Part shown: in pieces, positions 41,930 to 50,074 of the stretch
Layout: each line of letters opens with the position of its first letter
Position numbering within the stretch: position 1 is the first letter of the stretch
From: Streptomyces sp. NBC_00582
GTDB taxonomy: Bacteria > Actinomycetota > Actinomycetes > Streptomycetales > Streptomycetaceae
DNA length: 64,000 nucleotides
Reading direction: 5' to 3'
Assembly (NCBI RefSeq): GCF_036345155.1
Contig: NZ_CP107772.1
Location: 1,240,001-1,304,000 of the forward strand
Made by a program: the position numbers and the translations under genes
Notes under the pieces: generated by a model
Database searches by the model: none
Told to the model about the DNA's origin: nothing
What the model saw: the letters and a program-made list of their open reading frames with translations, nothing else

Positions 41930-43102
41930 CTACGCCGGGACGCGGACGCTCTCGCCCCACGCCGCTCGGGAGGCGATCGCCTGGCGCCACGTCCGGATCG
42001 CCCTCGGCGGTATCCCGACCGCGAGGGCGCCGCTCACCCGGTCGCCGGTGCGGTACGCGGCCACGAACCGGCGTTCGGCGAGATCACCCTCGACGACGAC
42101 CGTCTCCTCGTGGCCGCGCAGGAAGCCGTAGGCCTGGACCTTCAGGTCGTACTGGTCCGACCAGAAGTACGGCACCGGCGCGAACGGCCTGCGCGCCCCG
42201 GGCGCGGCGAGCAGATTGCGCGCGGCGGCCATGCCCTGCTCGGCCGCGTTGGTGCGGTGCTCGATCCGCATGGCGGTGCCGAACAGCGGGTTGTACCAGC
42301 GGGCCACGTCCCCGGCGGCGTACACCCCCCGGGCGGCCTCCAGGTACTCGTCGCAGACGACACCGTCGCCGACCGGCAGTCCGCTGCCGCCCAGCCAGTC
42401 GGTGTTGGGCAGCGAGCCGATCGCCACGAGCACCTCGTCGGCCTCGACGATCCCGCCGTCCGCGAGCCGTACGCCGTCCTCGGTGACCTCGGTGACGCCG
42501 ACCCCGCAGCGCAGCTCGACGCCCCGGTCGCGGTGGGCCTGCGCGAGCACGCGTCCGACGTCCTCGCCGACGGTGTGCGCCAGGGGCACCGCAGCCGGTT
42601 CCAGGAGGGTGACCCGGGCCCCGAGCCGCCAGGCGACGGACGCCGCCTCCGCGCCGAGGAACCCGGCGCCGACGACGACCAGATGCCGGCCCGGCTCCAG
42701 CCGTTCCCGCAGGGTCAGGGCGTCCTCCAGGGTGCGCAGCACATGCGCGCCCTCGCCGGGCAGCCGGCGCGGCCGTACCCCGGTGGCGACGACCAGTCCG
42801 TCGTACGGCAGCGCCTCCCCGTCGGCCAGCAGCACCCGGCGCCCGTGCACGTCCAGGCCGCGGGCAGGGGTGCCGAGCCGCAGGTCCAGGCCGAGGGCGG
42901 CGAGGTCCTCGGGGCGGCGCAGGCTCAGCCGGTCCTCCTCCCATTCGGAGGAGAGCAGCTGCTTGGACAGCGGCGGGCGGTCGTACGGGAGATGCGGTTC
43001 GTCGCCCACGAGGGTGAGGGTGCCGTCGTAGCCCTCGCGGCGGAGGGTCTCGACCGCCGCGAGTCCGGCGGCGGAGGCCCCGACGACCACGATCCGGTTC
43101 AC
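41930..43102 (-). CDS. FAD-dependent ferredoxin reductase of the P450 cassette
   Basis: A 390-residue flavoprotein starting at GTG 43102, inside the ferredoxin stop. Two Rossmann motifs are seen: VVVGASAAGLAAVETLRREGYDG for FAD and VVVGAGFLGAEAASVAWRLGARV for NAD(P)H (each a single glycine-rich fold). GVYAAGDVARW is the second FAD-binding GD motif. It belongs to the putidaredoxin-reductase/rubredoxin-reductase type. It should pass electrons from NAD(P)H to the adjacent ferredoxin and then to the P450. Confidence 0.92.
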   Translation of the reverse strand: MNRIVVVGASAAGLAAVETLRREGYDGTLTLVGDEPHLPYDRPPLSKQLLSSEWEEDRLSLRRPEDLAALGLDLRLGTPARGLDVHGRRVLLADGEALPYDGLVVATGVRPRRLPGEGAHVLRTLEDALTLRERLEPGRHLVVVGAGFLGAEAASVAWRLGARVTLLEPAAVPLAHTVGEDVGRVLAQAHRDRGVELRCGVGVTEVTEDGVRLADGGIVEADEVLVAIGSLPNTDWLGGSGLPVGDGVVCDEYLEAARGVYAAGDVARWYNPLFGTAMRIEHRTNAAEQGMAAARNLLAAPGARRPFAPVPYFWSDQYDLKVQAYGFLRGHEETVVVEGDLAERRFVAAYRTGDRVSGALAVGIPPRAIRTWRQAIASRAAWGESVRVPA

Positions 43103-43302
43103 TGTTCGACCAGTCGGATCGCGGCGGCCGGGCAGACGGCGACGGCCTCGCGGACGTCGTCGAGGAGCTCGGGCGCGGGCGCCTCCTCCAGCAGGATCGC
43201 GATGCCGTCGTCGTCCTGGTCGAAGACCTGCATGGCGGCGACCACGCACTGTCCCGAGGCGACGCACTTGTCGGCTTCCAGCTCCACCTTGTGGGAGGTC
43301 AT
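43099..43302 (-). CDS. Ferredoxin, probably [3Fe-4S]
   Basis: A 67-residue acidic ferredoxin. Cysteines lie at about 13, 19 and 57 (DKCVASGQC and AVCPAAA). The second position of a full [4Fe-4S] set is replaced, so a [3Fe-4S] cluster is expected, as in the ferredoxins of Streptomyces CYP105 systems. AAGGGGAAT precedes the ATG. Its stop overlaps the start of the reductase gene, and the P450 gene ends 66 bases upstream. Confidence 0.93.
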   Translation of the reverse strand: MTSHKVELEADKCVASGQCVVAAMQVFDQDDDGIAILLEEAPAPELLDDVREAVAVCPAAAIRLVEQ

Positions 43303-43367
43303 GGGATTCCCCTTGTTCCTTGCGTTCTGCTGTCGATTGCCGTCGTGCTGTGCGGGACGGGGAACCG

Positions 43368-44600
43368 TCACCAGGTCACGGGCAGGGAGTGGACGCCGTA
43401 GATGAAGGCGTCGTGCTTGAAGCGGACGTCGTCGAGCGTGCCGACGAGCCTCAGAGAGGGGATGCGCCGGTACAGCGTGCCGTAGACGGCCTGGAGCTCC
43501 ATCCGGGCCAGCGGCTGGCCGAGGCACTGGTGGACGCCGAAGCCGAACGCGACATGGCGGCGCGCGTCACGGGTGAGGTCGAGCCGGTCGGGGTCCGGGA
43601 AGACCTCGGGGTCGCGGTTGGCGACCTCGTTGACCATGATCACGCCTTCCCCGGCCCTGATGATCTGCCCGCCGATCTCGATGTCCTCGGTGACCGCGCG
43701 GCGCCGGCCGAGGTGGGTGATGTGCAGATAGCGCAGCAGCTCCTCGACGGCGGAGGAGACCAGCCGGGGATCGTCCGTCTCCCGCAGCAGGGCGAGCTGG
43801 TCGGGGTGCTGGAGCAGGGCCAGGGTGCCGAGCGCGATCATGTTCGCGGTGGTCTCGTGACCGGCGATGAGCAGCAGCAGCGCCATCTCGGTGGCCTGCT
43901 GGTGGTCGATCTCGCCCGCGGTGATCCGGGCGGCGATGCTCGACAGCAGGTCGTCGCGCGGCTCGGCGAGCCGCTTGCCGATGAGTCCGGCGAGGTAGCC
44001 GGCCACCTCGCGGCTCGCCTGGCCGCGCTGTTCGGCGGTGGCGTCCCGGTGGACCATCGTCCTGGTGTTGTCCTGGAAGAAGGCGTGGTCGTCGTAGGGC
44101 ACGCCGAGCAGTTCGCAGATCACCAGCGAGGGGATCGGCAGGGCGAACTCCTCCACCAGGTCCACCGGCCTGGGGCCCGCCAGCAGCCCGTCGATCAGGT
44201 CGTCGACGATCCGCTGCACGGCGGGGCGCAGGGCCTCGACCTTCTTGATGGCGAAGGGCGCGGTCACCATCCGGCGCAGCCGGGCGTGTTCCGGGTCGTC
44301 CATCATGATGAAGCTGAGCTTGCCCTCACCGGCCTCGGGGCTCGCCTTGGTCGGATAGCCGGGGCGGTCGGTGTCCGCGCTGACCCGGGGATCGCCGAGG
44401 AGCGCCCGCTGGTCGGCGTAGCGGGTGACGAGCCAGGGCTCGGTGCCGTCCCAGAGCCGCACCTTGGTCAGCGGTGCCTGCTCCTGGAGCTCCCTGAGGG
44501 CGGGCGGCGGGTCGAACGGACAGCGGTCCGCCCTCGGCATCGGGAACTCGGGGACCGCGTCCGGGGCCTGGGGCACCGGGCCGGTCAGCGTGTCGGCCAT
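43368..44600 (-). CDS. Cytochrome P450, CYP105-like
   Basis: A 410-residue P450. I helix LLIAGHETTANMIALG, K-helix ExxR as ELLR, and heme loop FGFGVHQCLGQPLARME are intact. The N-terminal FPMPRADRCPFDPPPALRELQE and overall length are typical of CYP105 enzymes, which oxidise xenobiotics and secondary metabolites with broad range. The gene is first in a P450-ferredoxin-reductase operon that supplies its entire electron chain. The 340-base leader region has spaced direct repeats and a palindrome, suggesting tight control. Confidence 0.93.
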   Translation of the reverse strand: MADTLTGPVPQAPDAVPEFPMPRADRCPFDPPPALRELQEQAPLTKVRLWDGTEPWLVTRYADQRALLGDPRVSADTDRPGYPTKASPEAGEGKLSFIMMDDPEHARLRRMVTAPFAIKKVEALRPAVQRIVDDLIDGLLAGPRPVDLVEEFALPIPSLVICELLGVPYDDHAFFQDNTRTMVHRDATAEQRGQASREVAGYLAGLIGKRLAEPRDDLLSSIAARITAGEIDHQQATEMALLLLIAGHETTANMIALGTLALLQHPDQLALLRETDDPRLVSSAVEELLRYLHITHLGRRRAVTEDIEIGGQIIRAGEGVIMVNEVANRDPEVFPDPDRLDLTRDARRHVAFGFGVHQCLGQPLARMELQAVYGTLYRRIPSLRLVGTLDDVRFKHDAFIYGVHSLPVTW

Positions 44601-44701
44601 GGCTCTCCTCGGTGGTGGGGGGCTCCGGGCGGGCCGGAACGCCGGGGCGAACGGGAGGGAAGGGGGGTCGAGGCCTCGATGGACCCAGGCAAGCAGAGGG
44701 G

Positions 44702-44765
44702 GCTGACGGCTTCCGGTCAGTTCCCTGACGGAAAGCTGACGTGACCTGGATCACCTCGCGAGGTG
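44702..44765 (-). promoter_or_regulatory. Regulatory repeats in the P450 promoter region
   Basis: CTGACG occurs three times on the plus strand at 44703, 44725 and 44736, so the spacings are 22 and 11 bases; an inverted GGTCAG lies at 44715. Just upstream (44752-44765) is the perfect 14-bp palindrome CACCTCGCGAGGTG. Same-face direct repeats at multiples of 11 bp recall SARP or OmpR-family targets; the palindrome suggests a dimeric repressor. Both sit 100-165 bases before the P450 start. The rest of 44601-44938 shows no gene. Confidence 0.45.
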
Positions 44766-44938
44766 CGCCTCGACGGTCCGTCAGCCCTGGGCGTGTCCGC
44801 GAAACTCCCGCCCGCCCGGCGACGCCCGGCACGCTCCCCCACGACGCCGCGGGCCCCCGTCGAGCGGACGACGGGACTGTGCGGCCACCCCCCGCCCCCA
44901 GCCGGCCGCGTCACCAACCTGTCCGGTCAGCACACCTA

Positions 44939-45101
44939 GGGCCCTTCTGACGGATCTCCGCGGCGTCGCGACGCCCGGCACGCCCGCTTGCCGCACGGCG
45001 CGAAGGGCCAGGTGGCTCCGCCACATGACCCTCCACGCCGCACGCCGATCGCGCGCACCGAACGCCGCTCCTTCACCCACGGAGATCCGTCAGAAGGGCC
45101 C
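44939..45101 (-). mobile_element. 163-bp MITE, copy 2
   Basis: Same length and sequence as the element at 8583-8745 but in the opposite orientation, with two base differences near one inner region by my comparison. CTAG flanks it on both sides (44936-44939 and 45101-45104), consistent with TA duplication at a CTAG target. Its right border coincides with the TAG stop codon of the leftward response regulator gene, so the insertion reconstituted that stop. No coding capacity is evident. Confidence 0.88.
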
Positions 45102-45943
45102 TAGCCGTCCGCCCTCCCCAGCCAGTACCCGAAACCCCGGTGCGTGTGGATCAGCGGCGGCGCCTCGCGGTCCACCTTGCGCCGCAGGCGGGAGAGCAGC
45201 TGCTCGATCGCGTTGTCGCCCCGGAAGTCGCCCCAGACGTACCGGCTGATCTGCTCCTTGGACAGCACGCGGTGCGCGTTGACCAGGAGGTGCCGCAGCA
45301 GCCGGTACTCGGCGGGGGTGAGGTCGAGAGCGCGGGGCCCGCGCCAGGCCCGGCACAGGGTGTCGTCCAGGACCAGGTCGTCGTAGCACGGGGAGTGCCC
45401 GGGGCGGCCGGGGGCGGCGGTGCCGCGCAGCAGCACCTGGATCCGGGCCAGCACCTCGACCACCCGGAACGGCTTGGTGACGTAGTCCTGCACCCCGGGG
45501 CCGAGTTCGGGCAGAAGGCTGCCGAGGGAGTCGTACGGGGCGAGGTAGAGGACCGGCGGCCGCTGGGCGATCACCGGGCGGCCCGCACGGGCGATGCCGG
45601 GCAGGTCGGGCAGGGTGGTGTCGACGACCAGCAGATCGAAGCGATGCGCGTCGAGCCGGGCCAGGGCGTCGGCGGCGGTGTCCGTGAGGCCAATCCGGTA
45701 GCCCGCCAACTCCAGGGTCGTGGCGAGCAGTTCGGCGGTGTCGGGTTCACCGGCGAGGATCAGCACATGCTGCCCGGCGCCACGGGCGAGCGAGGGTTTC
45801 GCCGTCGGGTCGGCAGGCAGGGGGGAGACCGTACGCGAGGGGCCGGGCCAGGATAACGGTCCGGGGAGATCGGCGGGGCCCGAGGAGTACAGGAAGCCGC
45901 CCGCGCGGCCTTCGTCACGCCGGGACGGTCGCGGTGCGCGCAT
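45101..45943 (-). CDS. Orphan OmpR-type response regulator with long N-terminus
   Basis: A 280-residue protein. About 60 residues of disordered Pro/Arg/Gly sequence precede the receiver domain (HVLILAGEPDTAELLATTLEL, phosphoacceptor in VVDTTLPDLPG, conserved K in YVTKPFRVVE). The C-terminal winged helix reads ALDLTPAEYRLLRHLLVNAHRVLSKEQISRYVWG (in part) and THRGFGYWLG. No kinase gene is adjacent. ATG 45943 shares its A with the TGA stop of the upstream marR gene, so the pair is coupled. The TAG stop lies in the CTAG that borders MITE copy 2. Confidence 0.88.
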   Translation of the reverse strand: MRAPRPSRRDEGRAGGFLYSSGPADLPGPLSWPGPSRTVSPLPADPTAKPSLARGAGQHVLILAGEPDTAELLATTLELAGYRIGLTDTAADALARLDAHRFDLLVVDTTLPDLPGIARAGRPVIAQRPPVLYLAPYDSLGSLLPELGPGVQDYVTKPFRVVEVLARIQVLLRGTAAPGRPGHSPCYDDLVLDDTLCRAWRGPRALDLTPAEYRLLRHLLVNAHRVLSKEQISRYVWGDFRGDNAIEQLLSRLRRKVDREAPPLIHTHRGFGYWLGRADG

Positions 45944-46464
45944 CAGGATCCGGGCCTTTCCCCCAGGGGTGCGGTGAGGTCGGCCGGGTGGGTCCGCTCC
46001 ACCAGCAGGACGTCCGCCATACGGGACACCAGCCGGGCGAGCAGCCGCACTTCCGCCGGCGACCATTCGGCGAGGACCAGCTGCATGCCGCGCGCGCCCG
46101 CCTCCCCGAGCCGGGCCACGGCCTCCTCGCCCAGCGGGGTCAGGCGGATCCGCCGGGCGCGGGGGTCCTCGGGGTCGGGCACCCGGGTGACGTATCCGGC
46201 CTGCTGGAGCCGCTGCACCTGGCGGGTGACGTGCGAGGCCTGGACGGCGAGCACCTGGGCGAGTTCCCCCGGGCGCAGGGGTTCGTGCTCGGCGATCCGG
46301 CGCAGCATGGCGACGGCGGCCCGGTCCAGCGGGACGCCCGCCATGGCGACCAGTCGATCGTGCTGACGGGCCCGGACGCTCAGATAGGCGACCCGGGTGA
46401 GGGAGCGCTCGATCTCGACCGCTGCGGGCGAGGCGGGGGGCACTGCGGGCGGTGAGGGGGACAT
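45943..46464 (-). CDS. MarR-family regulator, paralogue B
   Basis: A 173-residue MarR protein starting at ATG 46464 (MSPSPPAVPPASPAAVEIERSL, given in part). The wHTH (LRRIAEHEPLRPGELAQVLAVQASHVTRQVQRLQQAGYV) and wing (RVPDPEDPRARRIRLT) align directly with paralogue A at 41242-41754. Translation is coupled to the following response regulator through TGATG. Three tandem copies of the same operator-like sequence occupy the region upstream, so autoregulation is strongly implied; the divergent SGNH hydrolase may also be controlled. Confidence 0.9.
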   Translation of the reverse strand: MSPSPPAVPPASPAAVEIERSLTRVAYLSVRARQHDRLVAMAGVPLDRAAVAMLRRIAEHEPLRPGELAQVLAVQASHVTRQVQRLQQAGYVTRVPDPEDPRARRIRLTPLGEEAVARLGEAGARGMQLVLAEWSPAEVRLLARLVSRMADVLLVERTHPADLTAPLGERPGS

Positions 46465-46486
46465 GCCGCCCACCCTACTCCCCTAC

Positions 46487-46558
46487 TTGCCTAACTCAAG
46501 TAAATCTGCACGCTTGCTTGACTCAAGTAATCCCTATGTGCTTGCCTAACTCAAGCAA
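46487..46558. promoter_or_regulatory. Three tandem operator copies before MarR paralogue B
   Basis: TTGCCTAACTCAAGTAA (46487-46503), TTGCTTGACTCAAGTAA (46514-46530) and TTGCCTAACTCAAGCAA (46542-46558) repeat at 27 and 28 bases. Each carries the inverted core CTTG...CAAG. A fourth member, TTGCGTAACTCAAGTAA, stands before MarR paralogue A. The array lies 23-94 bases upstream of the marR start and about 190 bases before the divergent hydrolase. Confidence 0.8.
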
Positions 46559-46747
46559 CCCGGACTGGAGCGCCTTGAGCGGAGGCGGCTCCCGGCGCCG
46601 CACCCGTGGGGACGGAAGCGGCGTGTTCCCCGGGCCCGGCCGCCGGCGCACTCCCCCCTGCCGGCACCGGGCCCGGGGACATCACCACCGGCACCGGAAC
46701 CCGGTCCGGGACGACCGACCAGCCCCTCGCCCCTGGAGACCCCCCGT

Positions 46748-47674
46748 ATGAAGCCCCCCGTACGCGCCGCGCTGGCCAGGGCGCTCGCCTGCGCGTGCTC
46801 ATCACGGCGATCGTGGCCGGGCGGCACGGCGACCCGGCCGCCCCCCACCCCGCCGCGCGGCCCCTATGTGGCGCTGGGCGACTCCTACACCGCCGGCCCC
46901 GACATCCCGGACCGCACCGGCACCCCCGCCGGCTGCGAACGCTCCGACCGCACCTACCCGGCCCTGGTGGCACGGCGGCTGGAACTGCCCGCCGCCGACG
47001 TCCGGGACGTGAGCCGCAGCGGGGCGACCCTGGCAGACCTGAGCGCACCGCAGTCCACGGACCACGGCACGAACCCGGCGCAGCTGTCCGCCCTCGACGG
47101 CCGGACCCGGCTGGTCACGATCGGCATGGGCGGCAACGACATCGGCTTCGCCTCCCTGGTGAAGACGTGTGTGACGTCCGGAGTCATCACCTTCGCGCTG
47201 AACGGTCTCAGGGACGGCACCGCGAGCGACGCGCCGTGTCGCGCCCGGTACGTCTCCGACGGCACCGACGCGATGGGGCAGCGGATCGCCACGGCCGACG
47301 AGCGGCTGGCGAAGGCCCTGCCCGAGGTCCGGCGGCGGGCGCCGAAGGCCCGGATCTACGTCGTCGGCCACCCGGCGATCCTGCCCGCGCACCCCAGCGG
47401 CTGCGGCGCCGAGATGGGGATCACCGCCGGGGACATCGCCTGTCCGCACGAGAAGGAGCGGCAGCTCGACGCGATGCTCCGGAAACGCGCCGACGAGGCG
47501 GGCGCCGGCTATGTCGACACCTACACGCCCTCGGTCGGGCGGGACGCCTGCGCCGACCGGCGGGTGCGCTGGATCGAGCCGCTCGTACCGCTCGCCCCCG
47601 CCGCCTGCGTCCACCCCGACGAGCGCGGCGAGCGGGGCATGGCGGACGCCGTCCTGAAGAACTTCGGCGTGTGA
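46748..47674 (+). CDS. Secreted SGNH/GDSL-family hydrolase
   Basis: A 308-residue esterase/lipase-like protein. Block I is YVALGDSYTAG with the nucleophilic serine, block III is GMGGNDIGF, and block V is CVHPDERGERGMAD with the Asp-His pair; six cysteines fit the three disulphides of Streptomyces lipases. The first 35 residues, which should be a signal peptide, are poor in hydrophobics (ALACACSSRRSWPGGTATRP), while the +1 frame reads VLITAIVAGRHG. A pair of compensating indels may have damaged the export signal. Expected activity: extracellular lipid or ester hydrolysis. Confidence 0.85.
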   Translation: MKPPVRAALARALACACSSRRSWPGGTATRPPPTPPRGPYVALGDSYTAGPDIPDRTGTPAGCERSDRTYPALVARRLELPAADVRDVSRSGATLADLSAPQSTDHGTNPAQLSALDGRTRLVTIGMGGNDIGFASLVKTCVTSGVITFALNGLRDGTASDAPCRARYVSDGTDAMGQRIATADERLAKALPEVRRRAPKARIYVVGHPAILPAHPSGCGAEMGITAGDIACPHEKERQLDAMLRKRADEAGAGYVDTYTPSVGRDACADRRVRWIEPLVPLAPAACVHPDERGERGMADAVLKNFGV

Positions 47675-47806
47675 CCCCCGAGATCCCACGCCCGACGCCC
47701 GATTGCCGCTGACCTGGGAACGACAGCCGGCGGCGCCGACCGGCAACCGGCGCCCGCTGCCCCACCGACCGATGAGCGACCAGCACCACCCGAGAGAGGT
47801 TCTCCC

Positions 47807-48850
47807 ATGAGCACGATGAAGTCCGTCCAGACCGGTGGCGTCGACAAGATCGAGGTCGTCGACGTCGAGCGGCCCGTGCCGGGCCCCAAGGACGCCCTGG
47901 TACGGATCCGTGCCTGCGGCATCTGCGGCACCGATGTCACGTTCCTGCACATGGGCGGCATGCCCGCCCGCGCCCATCTGGGCGGCGAGCTGGTCCCGGT
48001 GGCGCTCGGCCACGAGCCGGCCGGGGAGATCGTGGAACTCGGCGCCGAGGTCGAGGGCCTGAACATCGGCGACCGGGTGGTCGTCAACCCGCAGGAAGCG
48101 CCCACCGGCATCATCGGCTGCGGCGGGAAGTACGGCGGTATGAGCGAGTTCCTGCTGATCGAGAACGCCGAGGTCGGCAGGAGCGTCGCCGTCTTCCCCG
48201 ACACCGTGCCCTTCGACGTGGCCTCGCTCAACGAACCGATGGCCGTGGCGCGGCACGCCGTCAACCGCTCCGAGGCCGGCCCCGGGGACAAGGTGGTCGT
48301 GTTCGGCGCCGGTCCGATCGGCCTCGGCGCGGCGATCTGGCTGAAGCTGCGCGGTGTGGAGCACGTGGTCGTCGTGGACGTCATCGCCTCCCGGCTGGAG
48401 AAGGCACTGGCCGTGGGCGCGGACGCCGTCGTCGACTCGTCGCGGGAGGACGTGGCGGCGCGACTGACCGAGCTGCACGGCCCGAGCGCCAACGCCCTGG
48501 GCCAGCCCCGGCCCGGCACCGACGTCTTCATCGACGCGGCCGGTGCGGCGGCCGTGTTCAACACCGTGGTGAACTCCGCCAAGTGGGGCGCCAAGCTGGT
48601 GATGGTGGCGGTCCACAAGAAGGGCTCCGAGATCGACCTGGGCGGCATGCTCCGCAGCGAGCTGACCCTGATCGCCTCCCAGGGCTACCCCACCGAGATC
48701 TTCGAGGTGACGCCCGAGCTGGTCGAGCACCAGGAGCGGTTCGCCGAGCTGATCAGCCACCGGGTGCCGTTCGCGGAGGCAGACAGCGCCTTCGAGCTGG
48801 CGCTGACTCCGGGCGCGGCGGAGAAGGTCGTCGTCACGCTGGACGACTGA
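47807..48850 (+). CDS. Zinc-dependent alcohol dehydrogenase family protein
   Basis: A 347-residue MDR-superfamily enzyme behind GAGAGAGG. The catalytic zinc site is C in RACGICGTD, H-E in LGHEPAG, and a later acidic residue in SLNEPMAV. The usual four-cysteine structural zinc loop is reduced to a single Cys region (GIIGCGGKYGG). The coenzyme fold has VVVFGAGPIGLGAAIWLKLRG. The sequence most resembles the sorbitol/threonine/2,3-butanediol dehydrogenase group. A terminator directly follows, so it is an independent unit. Confidence 0.9.
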   Translation: MSTMKSVQTGGVDKIEVVDVERPVPGPKDALVRIRACGICGTDVTFLHMGGMPARAHLGGELVPVALGHEPAGEIVELGAEVEGLNIGDRVVVNPQEAPTGIIGCGGKYGGMSEFLLIENAEVGRSVAVFPDTVPFDVASLNEPMAVARHAVNRSEAGPGDKVVVFGAGPIGLGAAIWLKLRGVEHVVVVDVIASRLEKALAVGADAVVDSSREDVAARLTELHGPSANALGQPRPGTDVFIDAAGAAAVFNTVVNSAKWGAKLVMVAVHKKGSEIDLGGMLRSELTLIASQGYPTEIFEVTPELVEHQERFAELISHRVPFAEADSAFELALTPGAAEKVVVTLDD

Positions 48851-48863
48851 TCCCCGTCCGCGA

Positions 48864-48893
48864 ACCGGCCGCCGGGTGCGCCCGGCGGCCGGT
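48864..48893. terminator. Hairpin terminator after the dehydrogenase
   Basis: A perfect 13-bp stem (ACCGGCCGCCGGG and complement) with TGCG loop begins 13 bases after the stop codon. Confidence 0.85.
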
Positions 48894-48922
48894 CCCCCAC
48901 CCCCTCACCCCCGGGAATCCGC

Positions 48923-50074
48923 ATGCGCACGACCCTGCGACAGGCGGCGCGGGCCTCGGTCCATCTGCTGCTGGCCGCCGCCATGGCCTTCGGGTCGTAC
49001 CTCTTCGTCACCGTGCTGCTGATCACCGCCACCGGCGCGGTGACGGGCGTCGGCGTCTGGCTGGTGCCGGAGACCGTGCTGCTGATCCGCCGCGTCGCCG
49101 GGGCCAAGAGGCGGCTGACGGCCTCCTGGACCGGCCGCGAGATCCCCGAGGCGTACGCGCCGCTCACCGGTCCGATACGGCAGAGGCTGCGTACGGCCGT
49201 GCGCGACCCCGGCACCCTCACGGACGCGCGCTGGATGGCCGCGCACTACGCCTATCCCTGGCTGACCGTGCTGATGCTGCCGCTGTGGCCGCTCGGGCTG
49301 GTCGTCGACGGGGTGGGGAGCGGCCTGCTGGGCCGCCGGGCGCGCGTGCTGCCGTTGATCGTCCGGCTCGCCGACGTCGAGACGGCCTGGTCGGCCGCGC
49401 TGCTGCGGCCCTCCCCCAAGGCGCTGCTGGCCCAGCGGGTCGAGCACCTCACCGCGACCCGGGCGGACGCGGTCGCCGCGCACGGCGCCGAGCTGCGCCG
49501 TATCGAGCGGGACCTGCACGACGGCGCCCAGGCCCGCCTGGTCGCCCTGTCGATGCGGATCGGGCTGGCGCGGCGGGCGTACGGCGCCGACCCGGACACC
49601 GCGCGCAAGCTGCTCGCCGACGCGCAGGAGCAGGCCGAGGAGGCGCTGACCGAGCTGCGGCACGTGGTGCGCGCCATCCATCCGCCGATCCTCACCGACC
49701 GGGGGCTGGTGGGGGCCGTACGGGCGCTGGCGGCGGCGAGCGGACTGCGGGTTGACGTCCTGGCCGACGGTCTCCCGGAGGGGACACGGGCGCCGGCCGC
49801 GGTGGAGGCCGCCGCGTACTTCGTGGTCGCGGAGGCGCTCACCAACGCGGCCAAGTACAGCGGGTCCGACCGGGCCGCGGTGGGGCTGGCCCGCACCCGG
49901 ACCGGCCTGCGCGTGCGGGTGCGCGACGAGGGATGCGGAGGCGCCGACGAGAGCGCGGGCTCGGGCCTGCTGGGCATGCGGCGCCGGGTGGCCGCGCTCG
50001 ACGGAACGGTGCGGATCACCAGCCCGGTGGGCGGCCCGACGCTGGTCGAGGTGGACCTGCCGTGCGTGTGGTGA
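48923..50074 (+). CDS. NarL-type sensor histidine kinase
   Basis: A 383-residue membrane kinase. Hydrophobic segments lie at about 12-35, 37-55 and 110-135, with a Streptomyces-type sensor N-domain between. The HisKA_3 motif ELRRIERDLHDGAQARLVALSMRIG contains the phosphoacceptor histidine near residue 198. The HATPase_c domain has VVAEALTNAAKYSGSD, VRDEGCGGAD and GSGLLGMRRRVAALDG. Such kinases pair with LuxR-type regulators; the cognate gene directly downstream overlaps by about 13 bases but is broken, so this kinase is probably orphaned. Confidence 0.92.
   Translation: MRTTLRQAARASVHLLLAAAMAFGSYLFVTVLLITATGAVTGVGVWLVPETVLLIRRVAGAKRRLTASWTGREIPEAYAPLTGPIRQRLRTAVRDPGTLTDARWMAAHYAYPWLTVLMLPLWPLGLVVDGVGSGLLGRRARVLPLIVRLADVETAWSAALLRPSPKALLAQRVEHLTATRADAVAAHGAELRRIERDLHDGAQARLVALSMRIGLARRAYGADPDTARKLLADAQEQAEEALTELRHVVRAIHPPILTDRGLVGAVRALAAASGLRVDVLADGLPEGTRAPAAVEAAAYFVVAEALTNAAKYSGSDRAAVGLARTRTGLRVRVRDEGCGGADESAGSGLLGMRRRVAALDGTVRITSPVGGPTLVEVDLPCVW

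Noticed and set aside
43368..46464. Secondary-metabolite gene cluster
   Set aside because: A P450 redox cassette and regulators alone, without core synthases or tailoring sets, do not make a biosynthetic cluster.
46487..46558. Three repeats as a small CRISPR array
   Set aside because: Units are 17 bases with 10-11-base gaps and lie just before marR; they fit operators, and no cas genes exist.
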